Shown piece by piece: positions 45,900 to 55,675 of a DNA stretch of 64,000 nucleotides. How positions within the stretch are numbered: position 1 is the first letter of the stretch; each line of letters begins with the position of its first letter. The notes under the pieces were generated by a model. The model made no database searches, was not told the DNA's origin, and was given only the letters and a program-made list of their open reading frames with translations. Source of the DNA: Rathayibacter rhapontici (GTDB lineage: Bacteria > Actinomycetota > Actinomycetes > Actinomycetales > Microbacteriaceae); the NCBI RefSeq assembly GCF_001995175.1, contig NZ_MUKN01000004.1:1-64000 (forward strand). The letters are read 5' to 3'. A program made the translations under genes and the position numbers.

Positions 45900-45991
45900 C
45901 CTGACCGGAGCACCACCCCGCATCCGACCGTCCTGAGCGCGAGCGCCGCAAGGCCCTACCGCGCGGGGCGGTCGGATGCGAGCGTGGCGTC

Positions 45992-48456
45992 ATGGCCGCA
46001 TCCACGATCCCCTCCGCCTCCGAGCACACCTGGGCCGCCCGCGATGCGGACGCCCCGCTGACGCAGGAGACCCTCGAGACCGTCGACGCCTGGTGGCGCG
46101 CTGCCAACTACCTGGCCGTCGGCCAGATCTACCTGCTCGCGAACCCGCTGCTGACCGAGCCGCTCACCCGCGACCACATCAAGCCGCGCCTCCTCGGGCA
46201 CTGGGGAACGACTCCCGGCCTGAACCTGATCTACGCGCACCTGAACCGCGCCATCCGCGAGCGCCGCCAGTCGACGCTCTACATCACTGGTCCCGGCCAC
46301 GGCGGCCCCGGCATGGTCGCGAACGCCTACCTCGACGGCACCTACAGCGAGATCTACTCGCACATCGACGAGTCCGAGGACGGGCTGCGCAAGCTCTTCC
46401 GCCAGTTCAGCTTCCCGGGCGGCATCCCCAGCCACGCCGCTCCCGAGACCCCCGGCAGCATTCACGAGGGCGGCGAGCTCGGCTACGCGCTCAGCCACGC
46501 CTACGGAGCCGCCTTCGACAACCCCGACCTGCTCGTCGCCGCGGTCGTCGGCGACGGCGAGGCCGAGACCGGCCCGCTCGCCACCAGCTGGCACTCGAAC
46601 AAGTTCGTGAACCCGGCCACCGACGGAGTCGTCCTGCCGATCCTGCACCTGAACGGCTACAAGATCGCGAACCCCACGATCCTGGCGCGCATCCCGTACG
46701 AGGAGCTCGAGAGCCTCCTCCGCGGCTACGGACACGAGCCCTTCCTCGTCGAGGGCGGCTTCGACGGCGAGGACCCGATGCGCGTGCACGAGCGCTTCGC
46801 GGAGGTGCTCGACACGGTGCTCGACCGCATCGCCGCGATCAAAGAGCGCGCCGCCGCCGGTGATCTGACGCGGCCCGCCTGGCCGATGATCGTCCTCAAG
46901 ACCCCGAAGGGCTGGACCTGCCCCGCCGAGATCGACGGCGTCCAGGTCGAGGGCACCTACCGCGCCCATCAGGTGCCGCTCGCCACGCCCGCGACACCGA
47001 GGAGCACACCCGCCTGCTCGAGGACTGGCTCCGCTCCTACCGCCCCGAGGAGCTCTTCACCGAGACCGGAGGGATCGCCGACCGCGTCCGCTCCCTCGCC
47101 CCCGAGGGCGAGCTGCGGATGAGCGCCACGCCGCACGCCAACGGCGGACTCCTACGCCAGTCCCTCCACCTGCCCGACTTCCGCCGCTACGAGGTCGTCG
47201 TCGAGTCCCCCGGCGGCACCGTCGCCGAGGCGACGAAGGTGCTCGGCGAGTGGCTCGCCGACGTCATCCGCGCCAACCCCACCAACTTCCGGATCTTCGG
47301 ACCCGACGAGGTCGCGAGCAACCGCCTGCAGAGCGTCTACGCCGCCACCGACAAGCAGTGGGAGGGGGAGCTCAGCCCGCTCGACGACCACCTCGCCCGC
47401 GCGGGCCGGGTCATGGAGGTGCTCTCGGAGCACCAGTGCCAGGGCTGGCTGGAGGGGTACCTCCTCACCGGCCGCCACGGTCTCTTCACCTGCTACGAGG
47501 CCTTCATCCACATCATCGACTCGATGTTCAACCAGCACGCGAAGTGGCTGAACGGCACCCGCGAGATCGAGTGGCGCCGCCCGATCGCGAGTCTGAACTA
47601 CCTGCTCTCGAGCCACGTCTGGCGCCAGGACCACAACGGCTTCAGCCACCAGGACCCCGGCTTCATCGACCACGTCGTCAACAAGAAGCCGGAGGTGGTG
47701 CGCGTCTACCTGCCGTTCGACGCCAACACCCTGCTCTCGGTCTACGACCACTGCCTCCGCAGCGTCGACTACGTCAACGTCGTCGTCGCCGGCAAGCAGC
47801 CCGCCCCGGCCTGGCTGACGATGGACGAGGCCGTCGCCCACTGCACCCGCGGCCTGGGCATCCTCGAGTGGGCGAGCAGCGAGCGGCAGGGCGAGTCCCC
47901 GGACGTCGTGCTCGCCTGCGCGGGCGACGTCCCGACCCTCGAGACCCTCGCCGCCGTGAGCATCCTCCGCGAGAAGCTGCCCGACCTCGCGATCCGCACG
48001 GTCAACGTCGTCGATCTCATGCGCCTGATGTCCGAGTCCGAGCACCCGCACGGCCTCTCGGACCGCGAGTTCGACGCGGTCTTCACCCCCGACCGCCCCG
48101 TCGTCTTCGCCTACCACGGCTACCCGTGGCTGATCCACCGCCTGACCTACAAGCGCACCGGCCACCAGAACCTGCACGTGCGCGGCTACAAGGAGAACGG
48201 CACCACGACCACTCCGTTCGACATGGTGATGCTGAACGATCTCGACCGCTACTCGCTCGTGATCGACGTCATCGACCGCACCCCCGGCCTCGGCTCCCGC
48301 GCCGCCGGCCTCCGTCAGGAGATGCAGGACGCCCGCATCCGCGCCCGCGCCCACACCCGCGAGTTCGGCGAGGACCTCCCCGAGGTCGCGAACTGGACCT
48401 GGTCCGGCGAGCGCTCCGGCAACGCCAGCACCGCCACCGGAGGCGACAACGAATGA
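45992..48456 (+). CDS. xfp: phosphoketolase (frame broken as read)
   Basis: Thiamine-diphosphate enzyme that splits xylulose 5-phosphate (and often fructose 6-phosphate) with phosphate to acetyl phosphate and an aldose phosphate; about 821 residues when repaired, the normal length. Seen: [20 protein letters not shown], the ThDP motif [28 protein letters not shown], and in the second part [18 protein letters not shown] and [13 protein letters not shown]. Near 46985 one A is missing: HQVPLA then [19 protein letters not shown] by family comparison. The second part is fully open to 48456. The gene is monocistronic; no acetate kinase is nearby. Confidence 0.9.
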
Positions 48457-48588
48457 CGCGGCGCGAGGGACGCCTTCCGCGGCGTTGTCGTCGGGCGCGA
48501 TACCGCCGGTATCGCTTCCTCCTCCGCCTTGCGGAGAACGCCTCTCGCACCGCGTCCGGTAGAAGACTGCTCACGTCCCCCGGAGCCT

Positions 48589-48651
48589 CCGCGAGATGCC
48601 ACTTCGGCACGCGGCACGCCGGTCTACTTGTACCCGAGTGGCATCTCGCGG
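48589..48651. repeat. 15-bp perfect inverted repeat with 33-base loop
   Basis: CCGCGAGATGCCACT (48589-48603) and AGTGGCATCTCGCGG (48637-48651) lie directly beyond the stop codon of the HNH gene. The loop is not coding. It may terminate the HNH transcript; the length and symmetry are also those of a REP/BIME-like dispersed palindrome. Confidence 0.7.
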
Positions 48652-48652
48652 C

Positions 48653-49150
48653 TCAGGCTGCGGGCGCTAAGTAGCCGTTCCACTCGGGTTCCATCCGCTC
48701 CGCGCCGCGCACGAGCCAGGAGCCGGCCCGCGGCACCCGCGGCACCGTCCGCAGGTGCCAGCCCATCTCGGCGGGCGTGCGGTCGCTCTTGGTGTTGTTG
48801 CAGCGGTGGCAGCAGGCGACGAGGTTCTCCCACGTGTCGCGTCCGCCGCGCGACTTCGGCTGGATGTGGTCGATGGTGTTCGCGTGCATCCCGCAGTATC
48901 CGCAGCGGTGGTTGTCGCGCCGCAGCACCCCGCGCCGCGAGACGGGCACGGTCCGCGAGCTCGGGATCCGCACGTAGCGGGTCAGGAGGATCACGGACGG
49001 CCGCACGTAGTCGCCGGCCGCTCCGTGCACCGGATTGTCCTCGTCGGCCGCGATGACGGTCGCCTTCTCGGTCATCAGCAGGACGAGCGCCCGCTTGAAC
49101 GAGACGACAGCGAGCGGCTCGTAGCCGGCGTTGAGAACCAGGGTGCGCAT
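48653..49150 (-). CDS. HNH endonuclease domain protein
   Basis: Protein of 165 residues. The N-terminal MRTLVLNAGYEPLAVVSFKR is shared with a widespread actinobacterial HNH family. The nuclease core is at about 85-135: RRDNHRCGYCG with a zinc CxxC, NTIDHIQPKSRGG with the first catalytic His, ENLVACCHRCNNTKSDR with the second zinc pair and the last His/Asn. No neighbouring methylase or phage gene suggests restriction, so a housekeeping or DNA-repair role is likelier. ATG 49150 has AGGTCAC in front. Confidence 0.87.
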   Translation of the reverse strand: MRTLVLNAGYEPLAVVSFKRALVLLMTEKATVIAADEDNPVHGAAGDYVRPSVILLTRYVRIPSSRTVPVSRRGVLRRDNHRCGYCGMHANTIDHIQPKSRGGRDTWENLVACCHRCNNTKSDRTPAEMGWHLRTVPRVPRAGSWLVRGAERMEPEWNGYLAPAA

Positions 49151-49205
49151 CAGTGACCTCCGAACGGGCGTCGTCCGTCGCACCGCGACATCACCCCGGA
49201 CGCGG

Positions 49206-49238
49206 AGAAGGGCGCCGTCGCGTGGACGGCGCCCTTCT
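49206..49238. terminator. strong hairpin upstream of the HNH gene
   Basis: 14-bp perfect stem AGAAGGGCGCCGTC / GACGGCGCCCTTCT with a 5-base loop. It insulates the HNH gene from the NlpC transcript. Confidence 0.7.
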
Positions 49239-49523
49239 GGGCCGCGGCTGAGCACCGCGTCGAGTCGTGGTGGTGTATCCGAGTGTCGGAGGAGTGCACC
49301 GAGGCGGAGAGGATCCCCGCCCGGATCGAGTCGGTCCGCCGCACGCGTGAACGCAGCCCCACGCAGTGTGCCCGTTCCGCTCGGTCATCCCGGCACTCCG
49401 TCCCTCGACGAACCGCTCCGCTGGTACGGCGGAGTGGGGTTCAGAGTATTCCTTCCCGCGCGAAACACCAGAGATTCACCCGAATTCGTCATCCGCATTT
49501 CACACCGCGTCCCCCGCGACGCG

Positions 49524-49559
49524 GACGAGCCCGCCCCCTCGGAAGGGAACGGGCTCGTC
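49524..49559 (-). terminator. terminator after the NlpC/P60 gene
   Basis: 10-bp perfect stem GACGAGCCCG / CGGGCTCGTC with a 16-base loop, starting 15 bp beyond the stop codon. Confidence 0.75.
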
Positions 49560-49574
49560 GACGGGCGTCCGGGC

Positions 49575-50519
49575 TCAGCCCGGGATGCGCACGATGTAGT
49601 AGTCCGACGTCCAGATCGGCTGCACGCGGACGCTCGCGCCGGCGTAGGGCGCGTGCAGGATGTTGCCGTTGCCCGCGTAGAAGCCGTCGTGACCGGGCAT
49701 GATCACCAGGTCGCCGGGCTGCGCCTCCGAGACGGGGATGCGGGTGCCCATCGCGGCCTGTCCCGCCGCCGAGTGCGGCATCGAGATGCCGTACTGCGCG
49801 AAGACGTACATCACGAGGCCGGAGCAGTCGAAGCCGCTCGGGTCCGCTCCACCGAAGACGTAGGGCACGCCCTGGTACTGCAGCGCGGTGTTGTACACGG
49901 CCGACAGGCTGTACCCGGTGCTCGGCGCCGACGCGGCGAGCTCCGCGGCCGACGCTCCGTCGTACGAGTTGAACGTCTCGGCGGTCTCCGCACGGGCGGT
50001 CTCGACGTCCGAGGTGTCGGCGACCGGCTCGACGACGGGCGCCGGCTCCGGCTCGGGGGGCGGCGGGGGCGGAGGAGCCGCCTCGGCCGAGAAGCCGTCG
50101 CGCGCGATCGCGGCCTGCACGACGCTCCCCGCGACGGCGACGGTCTGCGCCTCGCCCTGGCGGAGGAGGTCGGCCTGCGACGCCGCGAACGGGCTGTCGA
50201 CGTCGGTGCCCGGGGAGAACGCGTAGGCGGGCAGCGCCATGGTCGCGACGAGTGCGCCGGCGAAGCCGACGATCGCGACCTTGCCGAGCTTCCGGCCGCG
50301 GTGCCTGCGCGGGGTGCCGGCGGGCGAGGGCACGAAGTCGGTCACGTCGCGCTGGCGGGCCTGAGCGGTCGGGACCGCACGGCGGGCGACGGGGGCCTCG
50401 GAGTGGAACCGCGCGCGCACGACGGGCGGCTGGTTCTCGAACGAGGCGGTGCTGCGGGGGCTGTTCGGGTGGGTGGAGCGGTACCGGTCGGGGCTGCCGG
50501 TGGTGTCGTTCTCGGCCAA
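49575..50519 (-). CDS. NlpC/P60 cell-wall endopeptidase
   Basis: Peptidoglycan hydrolase of 314 residues cutting peptide cross-bridges outside the cell. An unusually long cytoplasmic N-tail of about 78 residues (rich in Arg/Pro/Ser) precedes a single membrane/signal helix (about 79-100, KVAIVGFAGALVATMALPAY), then a Pro-rich linker (PPPPPPPEPEPAP) and the NlpC/P60 domain about 205-314 with the Cys in FDCSGLVMYVF and the His in MPGHDGFYAGNG. The TTG start at 50519 is preceded by GGAGGT eight bases upstream. A structured leader of about 180 bases lies before it. Confidence 0.87.
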   Translation of the reverse strand: MAENDTTGSPDRYRSTHPNSPRSTASFENQPPVVRARFHSEAPVARRAVPTAQARQRDVTDFVPSPAGTPRRHRGRKLGKVAIVGFAGALVATMALPAYAFSPGTDVDSPFAASQADLLRQGEAQTVAVAGSVVQAAIARDGFSAEAAPPPPPPPEPEPAPVVEPVADTSDVETARAETAETFNSYDGASAAELAASAPSTGYSLSAVYNTALQYQGVPYVFGGADPSGFDCSGLVMYVFAQYGISMPHSAAGQAAMGTRIPVSEAQPGDLVIMPGHDGFYAGNGNILHAPYAGASVRVQPIWTSDYYIVRIPG

Positions 50520-50700
50520 AGGGGTGGACCTCCGCGTCCCGTCAGCCCAGGCGGCTGTCCCGTCTCATGCACGAAGCATCGATGTTCACGGTGGTCCGAG
50601 ACGGGCAGGGGGACGTCGGATTCCGCGCCCTGGAACCGGGGTCCGGATGCAGGGCTCCCCAGAGCGTATGCGACCGTTACCGATTTGTCACCATTCGACG
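50520..50700 (-). ncRNA. possible structured 5' leader of the NlpC/P60 gene
   Basis: The region upstream of the cell-wall hydrolase can fold into several hairpins: CCCGTCTC with GAGACGGG (enclosing a GATGC/GCATG stem), CAGCC with GGCTG, and CCGGGG/CCCCGG-type pairs. Actinobacterial cell-wall hydrolase genes are often controlled by c-di-AMP (ydaO-type) riboswitches; I cannot verify that consensus by eye, so this is only a candidate regulatory leader. Confidence 0.3.
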
Positions 50701-51483
50701 CGGCCCGGACGCGACATCGGCGTGCGGACCGACCCGGCATGCGCTAGGGGCGCACCCAGCGCGCGCCCAGTGTCCGCTCGGAGACCTGTCGTCAGAGACG
50801 AGGAAGATGTGCGCCGCGACCTCGTTGGGGAGCTCGATGCCCGCCTCCGCGCCGTCGATGCGCACCAGGACGTAGCCGTTGAGGGCCGAGAACTCGCCCT
50901 CGGCTCCCGGCATGACGCCCGCCTGCTTCAGCTGCAGCAGCAGCTCGGGGTCGACCTGGGCCGGCTCCCCGAGGCGGCGGACGACACCGCGCTTGGGCTC
51001 GGCCGATCCGGCGACGAAGCGGGGCAGGCTGATGACCCCGTCCGCGAAGCGCGACGCCGGGGTGTCGCCGAGCTCGTCGAGGCCCGGGATCGGGTTGCCG
51101 TACGGCGACTCGGTCGGGTGGTCGAGCATCTCGAGGAGTCGTCGCTCCACCTGCTCGCTCATGACGTGCTCCCAGCGGCAGGCCTCCTCGTGCACGAACT
51201 CCCAGTCGAGCTTGATGACGTCGTGGAGGAGCCGCTCGGCGAGGCGGTGCTTGCGCATGACGTGGATCGCCTTGCGGCGCCCGTCGGAGGTGAGCTCGAG
51301 GTGGCGGTCGCCCGAGACGACGACGAGACCGTCGCGCTCCATGCGTCCGACGGTCTGCGAGACGGTCGGCCCCGAGTGGCTCAGACGCTCCGAGATACGC
51401 GCGCGGAGGGGGATGATGTTCTCCTCCTCGAGCTCCAGAATGGTGCGCAGGTACATCTCGGTGGTGTCGATCAGATCCGTCAT
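50677..51483 (-). CDS. DtxR/MntR family metal-dependent repressor
   Basis: Iron- or manganese-sensing repressor of up to 268 residues. Winged HTH at about 5-70 (IDTTEMYLRTILELEEENII, RLSHSGPTVSQTVGRMERDG), metal-binding/dimer domain about 75-140 with HVMRKHRLAERLLHDVI and HEEACRWEHVMS, and an SH3-like FeoA domain about 160-228. The family normally ends near NEVAAHIFLV; here about 38 more residues follow with poor character and run into the leader of the next gene. A single missing base near 50812 would restore a stop (TGA) right after IFLV, so the real end is probably near 50810. Confidence 0.87.
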   Translation of the reverse strand: MTDLIDTTEMYLRTILELEEENIIPLRARISERLSHSGPTVSQTVGRMERDGLVVVSGDRHLELTSDGRRKAIHVMRKHRLAERLLHDVIKLDWEFVHEEACRWEHVMSEQVERRLLEMLDHPTESPYGNPIPGLDELGDTPASRFADGVISLPRFVAGSAEPKRGVVRRLGEPAQVDPELLLQLKQAGVMPGAEGEFSALNGYVLVRIDGAEAGIELPNEVAAHIFLVSDDRSPSGHWARAGCAPSACRVGPHADVASGPRRMVTNR

Positions 51484-51606
51484 CTCAGCCTTCCCGTCTC
51501 GGCGCGCTCAACCTTACTGGGCACCGTGTCGCAACATCCGCGAAGCCGCACGGCGCCAGGCCTTCGTCACTCGAAGGAGGGGGCGAGCCGGGAACCCTAG
51601 TATTAA

Positions 51607-52728
<1,122 letters not shown>

Positions 52729-52742
52729 GGGGCGGGCGGAGG

Positions 52743-52970
52743 ATGAGGCTGTGGCTCCGCGAGGAGGAGCGTCGACCGAGTCCTCCGCCCTACCCGAGCG
52801 ACGACGCGCGAGCGCTCCTCGTGGGCTGCCTCGTCTGGGTCGCGGCGCTGATCGGCGTCCTCGTGGCGGCCTCCGTCGGCGTGGCCGTGCCGCCGCTCGT
52901 CCTGTCGACCGTCGTCATCGGCGTCGTGCTCGGCACGATCGGGCTGTTCTACAGCCGCAACCGCCGCTGA
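52743..52970 (+). CDS. DUF2530-like small membrane protein
   Basis: A 75-residue protein with a short Arg/Pro-rich N-terminal tail and two transmembrane helices (about 25-45 and 47-68) ending in YSRNRR. The DUF2530 family has this layout and frequently sits next to serC in actinobacteria. Function unknown. ATG 52743 follows GGAGG directly after serC, so the two are co-transcribed. Confidence 0.75.
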   Translation: MRLWLREEERRPSPPPYPSDDARALLVGCLVWVAALIGVLVAASVGVAVPPLVLSTVVIGVVLGTIGLFYSRNRR

Positions 52971-52974
52971 CGGC

Positions 52975-53832
52975 TCAGGAGGCGTCCGTCTCCATCGTGA
53001 GCGTCGCCGCGACCGGGTCGACGGACAGCTCCACCGAGAGGGCGCCGAGGTCCGCGAAGCTCGCGACGTGCGTGCCTCCGCACGGGATCGACGCCTGCCC
53101 CGCCGCGAGGAGGCAGCGCCAGGTCCGGCGGGAGCCGAGCAGCTCGTCCTCGCGCTCGATCACGACGGCGGCGTCCTCCGCCGTCCACTCCGCCAGCAGC
53201 GCGTCGATCCGCTCCTCGATCTCCGGCAGCGCCTCCTGCAGCCGGGCGGTGTCGAAACCGCTGCGCCGGAGGCTCTTGCCGAGCCGGTAGACGTCGGTGG
53301 ACCCGGACGGCCGGATGAGGGACGTCTGGATCGCGGCCTGATCGAAGTCGGGGCTGCCGAGCGAGTCGGTCCGGACGGGCTTGCTCCAGAGATCGGCGAG
53401 CGCCGCGTTCAGGGCGAGCGACGCCAGATGACAGGCCGTGTGCCCGCGCGACAGCTCGTCCCGTCGGGCACGGTCGACCTCGACCCGGATCCGCTGCCCC
53501 TCGGCGAGCGCGGACGCGTCGGCCACGACGTGCGCGACGACGAAGACCCAGCCGTCCGTGCCGAGGCGGACCGGGAGCCGGTCGCCCAGGTGCAGCGCGC
53601 GCCCGTCCCACGCCGCGATGCGGCAGTCGAGCAGGCGGTAGCGGACGCCCTCGGCGACGAGGACGCCCTCGTCGGGCCCCTGGTCCGGCCAGGTCGGATC
53701 GACGGGATGAGCGGCCGTGGCATCGAGGACGACCGCCCAGCGGCCCTCCTCGAGCGCCTCGAGGTGCACGACCTCCCCCTCGGAGGAGGTGGCGCCGTCG
53801 GGGTAGGAGACGACCGTGTCGATGCCGATCAC
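52975..53832 (-). CDS. AlaX-type alanyl-tRNA editing protein
   Basis: Stand-alone editing enzyme of 285 residues that deacylates mischarged tRNA-Ala (Ser- or Gly-tRNA-Ala). The zinc site of the AlaRS editing fold is visible: H-x3-H in RGHTACHLASLALN (about residue 130) and C-x3-H in SIPCGGTHVAS (about 250). The N-terminal beta domain (about 1-110) is the OB-like part. It is convergent with the serC-DUF2530 pair, stops four bases apart. Its upstream neighbour on the same strand is DUF3027 with 39 bp between them; the very acidic end of DUF3027 precedes its start. Confidence 0.87.
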   Translation of the reverse strand: MIGIDTVVSYPDGATSSEGEVVHLEALEEGRWAVVLDATAAHPVDPTWPDQGPDEGVLVAEGVRYRLLDCRIAAWDGRALHLGDRLPVRLGTDGWVFVVAHVVADASALAEGQRIRVEVDRARRDELSRGHTACHLASLALNAALADLWSKPVRTDSLGSPDFDQAAIQTSLIRPSGSTDVYRLGKSLRRSGFDTARLQEALPEIEERIDALLAEWTAEDAAVVIEREDELLGSRRTWRCLLAAGQASIPCGGTHVASFADLGALSVELSVDPVAATLTMETDAS

Positions 53833-53871
53833 GCCGTCCCCTCCCCCGTCGTCGCCGCGGCGGACGCCGAC

Positions 53872-54170
53872 TCAGCGGTCGTCGTCATCCCGGTCGTCGT
53901 CGTCGTCATCGGACTCATCGTCGTCGTCGTCATCATCGGACTCGTCGTCGTCGTCCGAGGCGTCGTCATCGTCCGACTCGTCGTCGTCATCGTCATCCGC
54001 GTCGTCGTCGTCGTCATCCGACTCGTCGTCATCGTCCTCGTCGTCATCGGACTCGTCGTCGTCGTCGAGCACGACCTGATCGTCGAACTCGTCCTCCGAG
54101 TCCGGCGCGTCCTCGTCCGGGTCGTCCTCGTCGTCGTCCTCGTCCGAGTCGTCCGACTCCTCGCCGGCCG
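53872..54170 (-). repeat. low-complexity Asp/Ser-coding tract
   Basis: About 300 bases of repeated GAC/TCG-type codons encode the acidic tail of the DUF3027 protein. Imperfect units of (GAC)n-GAGTCC follow one another, so the tract is prone to length change and to misassembly. It encodes runs such as DESDDDDDDAD. Confidence 0.85.
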
Positions 54171-54900
54171 CGTCCTGCGCCGCGCGATAGTCCGCCAGGC
54201 GATCCGTCCACGGCACCCAGTCCGGAGCGAGCACCGCTCCCTCGCCGGGCAGCAGCTCGACCTCGAGCACGTTGACGTCCTCGGTCTCGTCGATGCGCGA
54301 GAGGGTCGCCGTCCAGAGCCACCCCGGGTAGCCCCTCATGAGGTTCGCGAACTGCAGCGAGACCACGTGCTCTCCCTGCGCCAGCGTCGCCACCAGCGGC
54401 CCGATCGTGTCGGGCGGAGCCACGTCGGCGAGCGCCTCGCGGGCACGCTCCTCGGAGGCGGCGAGAACGGAGTCGAGCTCGTACACGGGCTCCTCCTGCT
54501 CGTCCTCGACCGCGTCCTCCGTCGGCGACCCGGATCCCGATGCAGGGCCGTCCGTCTCCGACTGGGAATCCTCGATCGCGCTCTCGAGAACCGCGGGCTC
54601 CTCGGCGGGGGCCGGAGGCGCGGGCTCGGCCAGAGGCTCGTCCCGCTCAGGCACGACCTCAGCGGTCGATGCGACGTCCTCATCGGTGGACACCTCGACC
54701 TCGGCGATCGGCGCATCGTCCTCGTCAGTGGACGCCTCGACCTCGGCGATCTCCGCGTCGTCCTCGCCGGTCGGAACCTCGGCGACCCTCGTCTCGGCCG
54801 CGTCGTCCGCCGCCGTCTCGTCGACGTCTCCGGTCGGCAGGAGGGACTCCTCCCCCTGGGGCGACGCGAGGTCGCCGGTCGTGCCGTCGGCGTCAGGCAT
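53872..54900 (-). CDS. DUF3027 family protein with a long acidic tail
   Basis: 342 residues. About 1-130: acidic, Ala/Glu/Thr-rich region with near-repeats (EVEASTDEDDAPIAEVEVST). About 140-235: the DUF3027 core, ASEERAREALADVAPPDTIG, VSLQFANLMRGYPGWLWTAT, VLEVELLPGEGAVLAPDWVP, WTDRLADYRAAQDAAG. About 240-342: almost only Asp, Ser and Glu. The function of DUF3027 is unknown; it is an actinobacterial signature protein. Its start overlaps the end of the cold-shock-domain gene by eight bases, so the two are made together and an RNA-related role is reasonable inference. Confidence 0.85.
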   Translation of the reverse strand: MPDADGTTGDLASPQGEESLLPTGDVDETAADDAAETRVAEVPTGEDDAEIAEVEASTDEDDAPIAEVEVSTDEDVASTAEVVPERDEPLAEPAPPAPAEEPAVLESAIEDSQSETDGPASGSGSPTEDAVEDEQEEPVYELDSVLAASEERAREALADVAPPDTIGPLVATLAQGEHVVSLQFANLMRGYPGWLWTATLSRIDETEDVNVLEVELLPGEGAVLAPDWVPWTDRLADYRAAQDAAGEESDDSDEDDDEDDPDEDAPDSEDEFDDQVVLDDDDESDDDEDDDDESDDDDDDADDDDDDESDDDDASDDDDESDDDDDDDESDDDDDDRDDDDR

Positions 54901-55272
54901 CCAGCTCGTCCGCCACCCGGCGCAGCAGCGCCGCGATCTTGCGGCCGTGGGCCTTGTCGGGGTAGCGACCGCGCTTGAGGCCGGTGCCGATGCCGTCGAG
55001 CAGCTTGACGGTGTCCTCGACGATCACCGACATGTCGTCGGCCGACTTGCGGTTCATCTTGACCATGCTGGGGGGCGCCTCGATGACACGGGCGGTCAGG
55101 GCCTGAGCCCCGCGCTTGCCGTCGCGATGCCGAACTCGAGGCGTGTGCCGGGCTTCACCGCGGTCCCCGAGGGCAGCGCGGAAGCGTGCAGGAAGACCTC
55201 CTGGCCGTCATCAGTGCTGATGAAGCCGAAGCCCTTCTCCTCGTCGTAGAACTTGACCTTGCCGGTAGGCAT
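54893..55272 (-). CDS. cold-shock-domain protein with a C-terminal extension (frame broken as read)
   Basis: About 126 residues when repaired. Residues 1-65 are a cold-shock OB fold (MPTGKVKFYDEEKGFGFIST, EVFLHASALP) that binds single-stranded RNA/DNA. At 55123 one base is lost (ATCGC-GAC): FGIA then DGKRGAQALTARVIEAPPSM. The extension (about 66-126, VKMNRKSADDMSVIVEDTVK, LLDGIGTGLKRGRYPDKAHG, KIAALLRRVADELDA) is absent from classical CspA and typical of an actinobacterial subgroup. Ribosome site AGGAGG. The DUF3027 gene starts before its stop codon, giving a coupled pair. Confidence 0.85.
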
Positions 55273-55341
55273 GCAGAACCCCTCCTGGAATCGAAGCAAC
55301 CACCAGTTTAGAGGCTCCCGGGTGCGGCCTATCCTTGGGGG

Positions 55342-55590
55342 GTGAAGCCACAGCAGCCGGCGGGCATCGGACGCGCCGAGCGCACCCTCGCCTACATGTT
55401 CATCGCGATCATCGCCGTCACGGTGCTCGCGTTCCTCGCGATCCTCCTCGCACCCGTCTTCGGAGTCGAGCAGTACGAGGGTCCGCTGTGGCGGTTCGTC
55501 TTCGCGGTCCCCCTCGTCGGCCTGCCCATCGCCTTCCTGATGATGATCGCGATGCTGATCGTCGGAGTGCGCCGCCGCCGCGCGTCCTGA
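55342..55590 (+). CDS. small membrane protein, two TM segments
   Basis: 82 residues with helices at about 16-40 (TLAYMFIAIIAVTVLAFLAI) and 52-76 (FVFAVPLVGLPIAFLMMIAM), ending in RRRRAS. Commonly found as a conserved hypothetical in Microbacteriaceae. The GTG start at 55342 follows GGGG without a good ribosome site. It is divergent from the cold-shock gene and 85 bp before the response regulator gene. No function is suggested. Confidence 0.65.
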   Translation: MKPQQPAGIGRAERTLAYMFIAIIAVTVLAFLAILLAPVFGVEQYEGPLWRFVFAVPLVGLPIAFLMMIAMLIVGVRRRRAS

Positions 55591-55675
55591 CCCCGCCGAC
55601 GGCACCGGGGCGGCGTCGAGCCGTCCACCACTCGGCTCCCAGACTCCGTTCAGGCAACGCGCAGAAGATGTCCTC

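Larger units (their letters stand above)
49151..49574. other. 424-bp region without a gene; two terminators
   Basis: Between the NlpC/P60 gene and the HNH gene, both on the minus strand. It contains the two hairpins listed separately (49206-49238 and 49524-49559) and the HNH promoter. Short open frames in it have poor codon pattern. Nothing else seen. Confidence 0.5.

Noticed and set aside
48653..49150. HNH gene as part of a restriction or phage-defence locus
   Set aside because: No methylase, helicase, or phage gene is adjacent; neighbours are phosphoketolase and a wall hydrolase behind terminators.
53872..54170. Satellite or CRISPR-like array
   Set aside because: The periodicity is that of Asp/Ser codons in the acidic tail of the DUF3027 protein.
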